Assembly: GCF_907165205.1 (NCBI RefSeq)
Contig: NC_058189.1
Coordinates: forward strand, 69,649,815-69,713,814
DNA: 64,000 bases
Origin: Coccinella septempunctata
Lineage: Eukaryota > Arthropoda > Insecta > Coleoptera > Coccinellidae
Reading direction: 5' to 3'
The notes under the pieces: generated by a model
Told to the model about the DNA's origin: nothing
Database searches by the model: none
Seen by the model: the letters and a program-made list of their open reading frames with translations, nothing else
Position numbers and translations under genes: made by a program
Part shown: in pieces, positions 45,326 to 55,227 of the stretch
How positions within the stretch are numbered: position 1 is the stretch's first letter
Layout: every line of letters begins with the position of its first letter

Positions 45326-46032
45326 AGAATTCCCAATTCCCGAATTTCCCTCTTGAGCTCCCCAATTATAAGTATCCAATACTTTAGATAATCCGAAAAC
45401 CGTAGTCCAAAATCGATAACCCCGAGATATCTCCCGACTCCCCAAACCGGAGAAAACGGCATATTCAACTCCATACTTTTCGACGAAAACCGCCGGCGGG
45501 ATAGAACGTGATCCGGGAAGCCCTTGCCAGCCCGACGGCATCCGAAATTAGAACTTTTAACACCGAAACTCCTTTATGTACGTTCTTCGATTCCGCCGCA
45601 ATTGATTTGCCGGGGATAATTGCCCCGTTCAATCGCAACTTTTTCGAATTTCCTGGGAATTTCTCACCGGATAACTGGTCGTGTCCCGATTGATCCTTCG
45701 AGGAGTCTGGATGGCCTGGAGGCGTTTGTCGCGCTCCTTTGTGAATCCCGAAGCATGAAATCTGGTTTATTAGACTGTTCGTCTTTGATTCATCTGCATA
45801 AGCCCCGGGGTCCATGGGGGATTACAGAATCGGGATCGGTTACCATCACATACAAGAGGATTATTGTTGTTGAATTAGTGATAAGGTTCGGGAAACTGAG
45901 GATATTTGAATTTCATTGAGTGAGTTGTTCTTTTTTCACTCAGTTAGAAGCATTTTCAGGATGTTTTCTGCGCTATCTTGACTTTTCAAGAATTCAATTG
46001 ATATCAACTGACCCTTCGAATCACTTGTTAAT
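45326..46032. other. Unassigned; CpG-rich block 45.44-45.85 kb
   Basis: Open in overlapping frames on both strands (116 codons minus at 45,465-45,815) without a recognisable domain. No repeat seen. Confidence 0.3.
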
Positions 46033-46047
46033 GTTTCCAACCCAATG

Positions 46048-47371
46048 ACCTTAGCCTTGCGGCTTTCACACTCCTCTCCAGAGGAAAATTCACTCATCCC
46101 AGATATCTCAGATATCAAAAGGATTAAGCTCTGTTGGAGCCCTTTCCAGGTTTTCGGGCTCGTGGTGGTGGTCGGGTCCGGGTCACTCCTCTGCTCCATG
46201 GCGTCGGTTGGATTCCTGCTCCACCCGCACTTCCTGTCGGAGCAAACGGTGTTCCTCTGCATTCCCCAGGTACTTGCGTACAGTCCTCGCCGTTCCCAGC
46301 TGTAACGCCTTCTGCATCACTCTATAGATCTTTTCGTCCAACTGAAGTTTCCTCAAGTTGTCTAGTAGTTTCTTCGGTATCAGGCCTGTAGATGAAATGA
46401 CAATAGGGATGGTCTTGATATCTTTCAGCTTCCACTGTCTCCTGGTTTGTTCCTCGAGATCTCTGTACTTTGAAATTTTTTCAGTGTGCCTATCTAGAAG
46501 ATTGTTATTATTTGGAATCGCCACGTCGATGAATAGTGCTCTGTCCTCATCCTTATTGAGCAATATGAGGTCTGGTCTATTGTGGGTTATTTTCCGGTCT
46601 GTGAGAACCGTGCGATCCCAGTAGAGCTTGTGATGTTCATTTTCCAACACAGCATCCGGATGGTAATTGTAATAAGGAACCTTTTTCGTACTTAGAAGTT
46701 GGTGTTTCAGTGACAATTCTTGGTGAGGAATTTTGGCAACAGCATCATGTCTACTCTTGTATCCGCGAACTTCTGACATCCCCCGTTGATCTGCTGGATA
46801 GTTGCATGTGTCGCACAGCCATAACGATAGCTATCGTCCTTCACTGAGGGATCCTTGGCGATATATTTAATGTAGTTCCTTGTCGGAATCCCCTGATCCT
46901 GGATTGCGAGGATGAAGCCCTCTGTCTCAGGAAAAAACCTTCCGGAAGTCAACCAGTAGTTCGACGTAGATATGTCGACGTAATCATGATTGATCTCGTT
47001 CTGGTTTGCCAATTAGTTTCTGCATTTTGCTTTCTGCAGATTATTCGACAGTTTCCAAGTGGTCCTGTTGTAGCTTCAACGGAGTAGAACTATCAACAGC
47101 ACAAATCACTATATCGAGTTCTGACGAAGCAGGAAATATTTTCAAAGTCCTTCAATTTCCTGGGACATGCGGTTGGACAAGTCAAGAATTAGTCTTCCAC
47201 CGAAGTTTCTTGGCAGCTCTGTTCATTCTTTTGAGCTTTTGGAGTAATGTTTATTATGTTTTGTCAGCATCGTCCTTATTTTTCTCTGTAGGGCTGCTAA
47301 ATCCGTGGTCGTCCAAGAGATGATACCAAATGAGTAGCTCAGTGCCGAGCAAGCTTATTATTATTATTATT
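46048..47371 (-). mobile_element. RLE-type LINE (R2/R4-like), copy 3 of 3
   Basis: Minus-strand unit with the same 5' edge as copy 2: a TTA/TAA microsatellite (about 47,355-47,371), then TTGCTCGGCACTGAGCTACT. The 3' end stops right after AAGGTCAT-type sequence at 46,048. Confidence 0.88.
46183..47012 (-). pseudogene. RLE LINE endonuclease region
   Basis: 46,707-47,012 reads NEINHDYVDISTSNYWLTSG, IPTRNYIKYIAKDPSV and the knuckle YGCATHATIQQINGGC. 46,183-46,779 reads ILHQ-type block, KLYWDRTVLTDRKI and the endonuclease core RPDLILLNKDEDRALFIDVA (R-P-D-X14-D intact), then IPIVISSTGLIPKKLLDNLR and MQKALQLGTARTVRKYLGNA. The first pair of the CCHC knuckle is altered, and a frameshift near 46,780 separates the two frames. 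A third piece upstream (47.0-47.3 kb; LTKHNKHYSKSS-like, LPRNFGGRL) is heavily mutated. Confidence 0.85.
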
Positions 47372-47468
47372 TCGGGAACTGCGACCATGTAGATCTTTTT
47401 TTCTCTACCCTACTCATTCATAGGAACCCAAGGAGGTCGTCAATGATGTTGATAATACCGACAAGATC

Positions 47469-47959
47469 CTAAGGGGCCTTGACCGTTACCTCTTGAGTAT
47501 CCAAAACCGTTTTCTCCATATGAATGGTTCTTAGGCCAGCCAGCTCTGTAAACTTGCATACCATGTATTCAGCTGTTTCTGCTTCTGATCTACAGAGCCT
47601 ACAAATCTCATCTGCTGACTCTCCCATACGGTACAAGTGATATTTGTACCGACAGTGCCCTGTCAGCAGTCCCACCATCACCCAGCACCCTCAGCTCAGC
47701 TCGTGACAACTTTAGTAGATTTCTGGTGTAGGCCGGTGAAATCATCACGAATTTCTTTGACTGCGTAAGACCAGGAGTGTTTCTCCAGAGGGTTATTCTG
47801 TTGTTCAACTCCCATTGTTGGACCGCTGCCTAATATTGGTATTTTTCAAGCCCACAGAAAGGCTCAGATCCAGCAGGTGTTAACATTGATGTTCTTTTTG
47901 CAAGTTCATCGGCTTTTTCATTTCCTTCAACACCACAATGCCTTAGTACCCATTGTAGA
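47469..47959 (-). pseudogene. LINE RNase H end and zinc-knuckle (I/R1/jockey-like)
   Basis: Reading the minus strand from the right edge: LQWVLRHCGVEGNEKADELA (the end of RNase H, with the HxGxxGNexAD signature, 47.89-47.95 kb), EPFCGLEKYQ, a stop, WRNTPGLTQSKKFV, LLKLSRAELRV, a frameshift at about 47,680, then MVGLLTGHCRYKYHLYRMGE and CRLCRSEAETAEYMVC (zinc-knuckle with ETAEY in place of ETxEH). RNase H would remove the RNA template. Same block order as the fragment at 1.37-1.72 kb, but a different family. Confidence 0.8.
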
Positions 47960-48082
47960 GTTTCCAACCCAATGCTCTGTTACCATTTTCTGCGAAATAA
48001 GGTTATTTAGATAAAATTATAACGTCCTCGCTCGCAAGCTCTAGTTTAGTATCAAAAGCTTTTCTAATTTGCTCCTGAGAGT

Positions 48083-48645
48083 TACTTTTGCTGGTGATGA
48101 TTCACAACATAATTTTAATCCTGAATATCTCGGAATAAAATTAGATTCCTTTAGGAATTTTAAGGTTTATAAGGAAAGTTTACAATATACTACAAAAATT
48201 AGATGGTTCTTCATAGGGTGTTGATGCCATCACACTCCGTACGGCAGCTATGGCCTTAGTTTTTTCTGCTGTTGAGTAATGTTGCTCTGTTTGGTTCAAC
48301 AGGGCTCGCGTCAATAATTAAATCAATGATTATATGTGGATTGTTACTGGAGCTATCAAATCTACACCTCTGCATTAGTTACTCGTTCTGTCAAACATCG
48401 TACCACCTCATATTCGCCCACAAGTGGCAGTATCAAATTCTATTGAAGAAGCAGTGTTGGAAAATGAACCAAATAATACAAAACACAACAGAAATCATGT
48501 GTGGCGTCAGTTTATAAGTTTCTGTGCCGAGAAAAATTATAATTTAGATAAAAAACATAAATCAATGTTCTGGTAACAATATCAACGCACTGGACAATCA
48601 CTATGCGTAAGCAAAATGGATAAGAGTACAGAGAATATAGTATTA
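48083..48645 (+). mobile_element. CR1/jockey-like LINE, RT thumb and C-terminus relic
   Basis: LRVTFAGDDSQHNFNPEYLG, then IKLDSFRNFKVYKE (48.08-48.2 kb), GVDAITLRTAAMALVFSAVE (48.21-48.28 kb) and, after frameshifts, VLSNIVPPHIRPQVAVSNS and SIEEAVLENEPNN (48.39-48.48 kb). These match, in order, the 'TYLGVxLDRxLTYKxH', 'LRTAALALVYSxAEY' and 'IxPPxLRR' regions of insect LINEs. Its tail (48.45-48.63 kb) recurs at 61.5-61.69 kb. Confidence 0.75.
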
Positions 48646-49747
48646 AAACCAATTCTTGAGAAGTGCGTTATGTGAATCATATTCAATGATCGAGTGGATG
48701 TGAATAAACTTGTCCGCATAAAAGCATCCCTAATTATACGTAAATACCCGCCGAAAAAGGTAAACCCCGAATGTTTGCCTTTATCCTTTACCGAAATTCA
48801 TCAAACGGGCGTAAATTCCAATGGAAAACCCATCCGTCAAGACCGAATGTTTTCCGCAGTGGCGAAAGCATGTAACCCGTCACATTTTAATCCTCGCCAT
48901 TCATCATCAATCGAAACATAAATTTTCGAATGGGGTGGGCCTCGGATTCATTTGCGAATCGCGGATAATATGGATGATCGTCCGCGCCCAATACGCAATT
49001 GAATATTTTCGATTATGATCCTGACGCGCGTCGACGGACGGCATAATGCGTATTCTATGGTCGAATGCAAGTGACAGGTCATGGGGCATTGACGTGTAGG
49101 AGAGTGCTCGACGATAAGCAATCGATCGCTGCTGCGAGGATGCCTCAAAATCGTCGGAGAGCGTGATATGTCGGATGAAGAGAGTGGCCATGGACATTGT
49201 GTCCGATTTGATTCGTTTCGACACGTTTTTGGGGAGATTGGAGGGTTAATTTAGGGGAATTTAGGCAGTTCGATCATTCTTCATTAATTGGATTGACGGT
49301 TTATCATGTGATGCCGGGTCCTGTCTTTTCCATTTAGCGTTATTCGGAAACGCCAGTAGTATTTCGAGTTGAATCAAAGAAACACATAGAAAATAATATA
49401 AAATTGACCCACCGTAGGACGGCTAGCGAATTAGATTGAACTTCTATAAGCAGGAGATCCACCTTGTGGGTGAATTGATCTTTTACAGGATTTTTCTTCA
49501 AAAACATAATTAATTATTTCCAAAAGTACTGAGAAGAAAAACAGTATTCTCTGAGTCTGGTCGATGTAAAACATCCCGTTCTGTGATCGGGGCCAACCTA
49601 AGTTTCGTCTATGAAAAGATTCTTTATCTATTATCTTCTACCTGTCACCAGGAAGAGAATTCACTCAGTCAACTTCAACTAATTTCCATCGAAATTCCGT
49701 TCTTCTATGATCACCTGCGCATCTATTGGCTTAAACCTGAACTATCT
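48646..49747. other. Unassigned; CpG-rich block 48.75-49.2 kb
   Basis: The 48.75-49.2 kb part is CpG-rich with short frames open on both strands (105 codons minus at 48,907-49,224). No domain. The rest is AT-rich. Confidence 0.3.
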
Positions 49748-49825
49748 TTTGGTGCATATTTTGGGGGACAAATAATCTGTGGTCTGCAAGCATTGATCGC
49801 ACTCCCTCTCTACTCTCCATACTGA
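49748..49825 (+). repeat. Dispersed repeat U, copy 1
   Basis: GGTGCATATTTTGGGGGACA, ATAATCTGTGGTCTGCAAGC and CTCTCTACTCTCCATA match 52,014-52,095 and the inverted copy at about 50,425-50,490. Confidence 0.65.
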
Positions 49826-49840
49826 CGTTAACCACAATGC

Positions 49841-49895
49841 GACGATGACGTTGACGTTGAAGTTGACGCTGACGTTGACGTTGACGTTGACGTCT
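49841..49895. repeat. TTGACG hexamer microsatellite
   Basis: About nine near-perfect hexamer units (GACGTT/GTTGAC phase) with two variant units. Each TGACGT junction is a half of the cAMP-response-element motif, probably by chance. Confidence 0.85.
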
Positions 49896-51360
49896 GTCAA
49901 TTCTCTGATCATCGATGTCTGTCAGAAAAAAAAAGTCAAAAATTGACTCCGCATAAATCAACTTTTAACCTACTACCTCATATAAAAACGGAAGTACCGA
50001 AGCCATCGGCAACGAGAGTTGAATGTTGAGTAATTAAGAATTGGAACCCTTTGTGAACCTGGGCAAGCCGCTCGAATGAAACCATCCGCCATAAATCCAA
50101 GCGTTTCCGACGTGTTCGGTCCCCTCTTTCTACGCAAAAACAACACTCGAAACAAATTGCGCCTCCGTTGTTTCTTTGCGCGACATAATGAATTCTTGAA
50201 AAACAGATTCGAGTCGGATTTTTTTCCCGGCTTTTTAATTAAAGGGAAACGATGGCGGTGGAAGCCATAGAATCGGTGACACGGTGTGCCGTATAAATAT
50301 ATGGGTCAATAGCGTGTCACGTGAAGCCCTCGACGACATGTTGTCAGCGATAATAGTTGGCGGGGCTTCGGATTGATTCTTTTCATCTATTCTGTAAATT
50401 CGAAATAATTTTTTTTATTGGAGCCTTGTATGGAGAGTAGAGAGAAGGAGAACGATCGCCGTACTAAAAATGTGTCCCCGAAAACGGGGAACGTAGGCTA
50501 GGAGTCGCTGCAATCGCTACGTTTATCGATAAGGGATGGGGATTTTAGCGTCAATTTTAAATGAGCAGCCTTCATTTTATTTTAGGTTATGTGTCATCGT
50601 GGTTTTTCTGATGATTTTTCAAATACCTTCCTTCAAATCTATATTAAATATGAGTTCTCTGAATTATATGCAATAAAATACAAGTCATATTATGAAGGGG
50701 ACTATGTTATGAGCTTTATTCATTTATATTAAATGACGACAACAATGAAATTCAAAAGAAATCACTGATCAAAAAAATTTTACCTTAGTTGTTTATTGGA
50801 AACAGGTACGTTAGTTGGTTTAGTGTAATCTTCAAAATTATATAAATTCGCAGTGAGGAGTAGTACACATCAAGACAACAAAAGGTAGCAATCTCAGAGT
50901 TATCACTTATTAGAGTAGATTCTGTTTCCAATACTCAGCTGAGAACCGTTATAAACGATATATTATGTTATGCCAACAAAATTCTTCAAGAATATCTATG
51001 TACTTCTGAACCATGTAGTTTTATTGGTTAGATATTCTTATTCAGAAGAGTCCACTTCTCACGAGGGATGACAATTTCGATTTCTTTCATAATGAATCCA
51101 TCATCTTTTTGATATCTTCATCGCAAAAGTGCTCTTGACACACAAATTGATTCCGAGTCGATTCTGGAGTTAAGGTTTTTTCCAATTTTTGCTCAAAACT
51201 GCACTCGGAAATTTTATATCCTTTCTTTTTCTTTTCGATGCCAAAACACTCTTACACTAGCGCACCCTTTAACATTTCACCATGGTTGTTCTCTTAATAA
51301 AAATTTAAAACAATAATATTCTAATCATATGTCACCAGAAGACAACTACAATGGGAAATT
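49896..51360. other. Unassigned sequence including repeat U copy 2
   Basis: The only recognised item is the inverted copy of repeat U at about 50,425-50,490 (TATGGAGAGTAGAGAGAAGG). Nearby GTCCCCGAAAACGGGGAACG (50,474-50,493) is a short hairpin. Otherwise no gene or repeat; strongly AT-rich from 50.6 kb onward. Confidence 0.4.
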
Positions 51361-51900
51361 CTCATCAATTTGGGTTATCACTGCATATGCAAGTTCAAAC
51401 TGAATAATTATGAGTTTCATTCATGATTTTTTCAAATTCACCGCGGAAACTATTCAAAATCATCCTTCAAATATGGGGTTTTAAAATTTAAATCTCTTTG
51501 TGCGGAGTTTACGATTTGGCAACAGCTAATACAAGACAATGAAAAGAACAATGTCCGATCAGCTTGTTTATAAAATACCAGCTGTTGATCTACAGGCGCG
51601 TACTTACTGGCGAGCTTCAACTGCAACCGGCCACAGAAATCCCATAAAATTTTACGACCTTCCTCGTTCGTCGCAGACTTCATAGACAGCCATCTTTGTC
51701 TATCTCATCAAGATAATGCATTTGTTGTCCTTTATTATCAAGGCATATTTCAGTCGATGTTGCCAGCTTGTACATTTCTCACAAAACGCTTTAAACTTCA
51801 AATACCCATTTTTATTTTTCATTTTTAAGTGCTTAAAATACTTTTTTTTAGGAAACGGTTGAAATGGTTATTTCAAAATGTGACGTTTCAAAGATGTTCC
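51361..51900 (-). repeat. Dispersed repeat S, copy 2 (inverted)
   Basis: Reverse-oriented relative of 44.81-45.33 kb. Its minus frame (51,450-51,683) is open for 77 codons, starting MKSATNEEGRKILWDFCGRL and ending NFKTPYLKDDFE. Repeat S copies lie 6 kb apart in opposite orientation. Confidence 0.78.
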
Positions 51901-52013
51901 ATAAAAAATACATCATTTTCGTCAGAAGGAGTATTCCCTATTATTTTAAATCAAAATTTCGTCATCCTGTGATGGCCAGCGCGCCTGTTGGCGAAAGCAT
52001 GAACTACCCTATT

Positions 52014-52095
52014 GGTACATATTTAAGGGGACAAATAATCTATGGTCTCAGAGCAGCGATCGTTCTCCTTTTCTCTACTCTCCATAGATCCTTGG
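52014..52095 (+). repeat. Dispersed repeat U, copy 3
   Basis: GGTACATATTTAAGGGGACA and ATAATCTATGGTCTC...CTCTACTCTCCATA match copy 1 at 49.75 kb. Confidence 0.65.
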
Positions 52096-52914
52096 AACTT
52101 TCCATTGATCCACGTTCTTTCCCGCTTTACTTGTATAAAGCAAAAGTGTTCAGAAAACGGTGTATGGTGTCCTAACCCCTTAAAATCACATGTAATACAG
52201 TGTTCTAAACTCGAGTTTGAAGTTTATTCGAATAAACAGAAAGAGTTGATGAGTTTATTTGAGTATTATTCGAATTATGAGATTTAAAACCCCAGGAAAG
52301 GGTGGGTACTCATTACCCCAGCATTTCCAACAACGTTATCGCCCTTCCTGGAACTTCCGCAGCCGATTTCAATTCGACAATCTCGTTAAAGCGTCTTCCA
52401 TCATGATTAAACAGCCAAGAATCCGTTGATCCTTGTTACTAATCGAATTTTGTTGCTACTTAAAACTTTGGCAATCTGAGTGTTTGCCTTCTCCTCCCGG
52501 TTCCTCGGTAATGCCAGGACCGGGGGATCGCTGAATCATTAATGTTTCGACATGGAAAGCCCCAAGAATAGACATTATCCTTGCTCGGCGAGCGTAACCA
52601 CGCGAAGATCAACACGGCGATTAAACAGCGCACTTTGATGCGTGTTGCTAATTTCGATTTCCTTCGGCCGTTGCGGTCCTGCAGGACGCCGCGACGCGCG
52701 ATTTCTGGATTCGGAGGAGACTATGGTCAAATATTTGAGCTGGCATCCTGGGTTCGTTGCGGTCGCCGAGATTGGGCGTATTGGGAATGGGATTGTTCGA
52801 TATTGTGTCCATAGACGACTATGGTCATTAGTTACTGTGAACGTTGGACAATCTCCAATAAGGCCATAATCTGAATTTCCATATTAATCATCATTATTTG
52901 ACAATAGGGAAGGC
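52096..52914. other. Unassigned; CpG-rich block 52.3-52.8 kb
   Basis: Two overlapping plus frames are open at 52,581-52,869 in a CpG-rich segment. No domain, signal or splice pair recognised. Confidence 0.3.
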
Positions 52915-53283
52915 TGTAACGACGTTTCCTCAGTTGTCTCCAGGGCCAGCTATTCTTTGAAGGGAAAAATAGCAAACCTACCCTGGTAGCTTGGAGCTGA
53001 AGACAAGGTTCCTTGTTTTCTGGGCGTTATCGATAACTAGTGCCTTTACAGGGTTTTCCTCGAACTTATATGCAAACATAATGCAAAGGTGGTAAATTCA
53101 AGGAGTGAGGAGGAGTTACGGATTCGTTCGTCAGCCGAAACCAAGGTTCACTCGTAACGGGCAATGATGTCACAACTCAGCAGAGTTAGGATATGAGCAA
53201 GACGGCACAGAAACATAGAGGTTCAACTCTGAGAGCTTTCTCTCCCCCCCAGGTTTTCACACCAGCAGAGATTCGTTCTTACA
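52915..53283. repeat. Short element related to the solo LTRs
   Basis: Starts TGTAACGACGTTTCCTCAG and continues with the diverged LTR-like blocks AGCTATTCTTTGAAGGGAAA and ATAGCAAACCTACCCTGGTA, ending near CCAGCAGAGATTCGTTCTTA with a final CA. Only the first ~150 bp match the 1.35-kb elements at 39.1 and 60.0 kb; the remainder resembles fragments at 4.9 and 55.1 kb. No matching target duplication was found, so its exact ends are unsure. Confidence 0.55.
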
Positions 53284-54318
53284 GTAGAGGTGAACACTGG
53301 CAAGTTAGGAACAAACGTGTGACTGTTTGGTACCATTTGGATCCAAATATTGGATCATTAGATTAGTGGTTAGTAGATCGACTGTTCTCGCTGGATGAGG
53401 ATTGTTTTTCTGGGTAAAAAGTTTCCAGATCGACTGATTTCCAAACTACGATTACAATTCATTATTGTCCGTCAAGATCATGCAAATAAACTCAACTGGA
53501 TTTTTTTTTGAGCTTCGTTATTGGAGATAAATAAGGTTCGAATACCTATTGCAGAATTTAGACAGAATAAATAAATCTTAATGTGAAATTTGCAGCTTTT
53601 TCTCGTTCCACTGTGGCCAAGTTCCCAATCGGTGGGTAGAGAACATTTCCAATCCATTAACAAACTTCGAAACCCTCGAGAAAAATGGGAATAATCATAT
53701 TTCGCTCACGATTTTGTATACCGTGAATAAACACCAGATCAAGATACACAACAAACGAATGTTACTCGAACAGAAACACCCTCAAATAATCGAAGTATTC
53801 CCAACATCCCCATTCCCGAATGAATATTTATCAACCCCGTTCAAATAAAGAACACCCAATTACAAAACGAGAGCCGAAATATGTTCCAGAGTAATTCGAG
53901 ATATTTCGTCGGATATGCAACTCTCGTCCAGAAATTGAAGAACTTTTCCTGGCTCCCGTTCAATCCTTCAGTGGAATAAGGAAAACTCGAACATTCCCCG
54001 TTGGAAAATTCTTTATTTATAACCCCGTGACTTTAAACTAGTTATGGAGTTATTTCAAAAGGAGTATAATTCGAGCTGAAAGAGGACCCACATTGAAATT
54101 TCGGATTGTAATCTAGACGTCCTGGAAATCGTATTATAAGTTTGCGAGCTGAGGAAATCCCATACCAATTAAAGTGTTTATTTGTTTCCAGAATCCGGCA
54201 AATAGAACTGTGAACGGCTAGTCCTAATGAAGCAAGAGTTTGGGGTTGTAGTTGCAGAGAAGCTATTTATAACGTTATTATTTTTCATTCGGGGTATATT
54301 CAGAGTTCTGCTACAATA
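53284..54318. other. AT-rich unassigned sequence
   Basis: No gene or repeat recognised. Confidence 0.4.
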
Positions 54319-55227
54319 CGAGGATGTATTGATATGTTAGCCTAGACCAGTCCCATGGAAGATTGCGTTACCATAGCAACGAACAATAACTCATTAGAAG
54401 TGTCAGTGTGAAGTTTGAGGTCAACAAAGTAAACCAGAGTTACGCAATAAATCAAAAGAAAGAAGTCCACCGAAATTGGGAAAATCGAAAAAGTGGAGTA
54501 TCAAGCCATCATCAAGTACCTGTAGTTAAAAGGGTTAAGAGGTAAGCAGATTTACGAAGATATGATTAATGTCCTCCGTATGCGAGCGTGAAAATTTGGA
54601 CTGCAAGCTTCAAAAGAGGTAAATTTTCCATTGAAGATGATGACCGATCGGGAAGACCAGTTTCTGTGTCACTCCCCGAAAATATCGATGCAGTTCACGA
54701 CATGATTTTATCAGATCGTCCAATTGGGCTAAAACGGATATCTGAAGAAATGAATATTTCATACGAAAGCGTTCGTCATAAAGTTCACGTCAGTTTGGAC
54801 ATGAGAAAAATTGCTGCAAAATGGATCCCCAAATGTTTGAATGTTGACGAAAAGCGTGCAAGGGTAAAAGCATCTAGTTCGATCTATGCTCGATTTGAAA
54901 ACGATGTTGACTTCTTAAACCGAATTGTTACTATGGATGAGACTTGGGTACATTTCTACGATCCAGAAACGAAGCAACAATCGATGGAATGGCGACACTC
55001 TGGTTCTTCAAGACCTACGAAGTTTCGTGTCTAAAAATCTGCTGGAAAAATTCTTGCTTCAGCTTTTTGGTATTGACATGGAGTAATCAGTGTTCTTCCC
55101 CTGCTGTTAGTACGATTCTCTCTGCTGGTGTGAAAACACAGGGTGAGCAGAACGCACTCAGGGGTGCTGGTGTGAAAACCTGGGGGTTGGTTGTATAGTA
55201 GGTTGAGAATTTTTCAATATATCCTCG
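54319..55227 (+). mobile_element. mariner element with internal replacement (copy 4 of 4)
   Basis: The only copy with a well-preserved 5' terminus (CGAGGATGTATTGATATG, preceded by TA) and the 3' terminus TTTTTCAATATATCCTCG. The C-terminal third of the transposase and its 3' UTR are missing. In their place lies a ~100-bp block (about 55,090-55,192) that matches, inverted, the LTR-related repeat at 53.2 kb (TTTTCACACCAGCAG, twice). Confidence 0.85.
54495..55033 (+). pseudogene. mariner transposase N-terminal two thirds
   Basis: Reads the family HTH (VKIWTASFKRGKFSIEDDDR), GRPVSVSLPENIDAVHDMIL, MNISYESVRHKVHVSLDMRK and the first catalytic motif MDETWVHFYDPETKQQ (54.93-54.97 kb), ending with RPTKFRV and a TAA at 55,032-55,034. 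The start is frameshifted (54.49-54.59 kb). Motifs 2 and 3 of the DD34D triad are deleted. Position 54,588 onward is the longest open piece. Confidence 0.85.

Larger units (their letters stand above)
46033..47974 (-). mobile_element. Composite of two LINE fragments bounded by a 15-bp direct repeat
   Basis: GTTTCCAACCCAATG occurs at 46,033-46,047 and again at 47,960-47,974, exactly at the outer edges of two minus-strand LINE fragments (RLE LINE at 46,048-47,371; RNase-H LINE at 47,372-47,959). This is what one target-site duplication around a joined unit would look like. It may also be a coincidence, because the right copy lies where RNase H coding could continue. Confidence 0.5.

Noticed and set aside
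49841..49895. TGACGT repeats as a CRE enhancer
   Set aside because: Perfect hexamer periodicity is better explained as a microsatellite.
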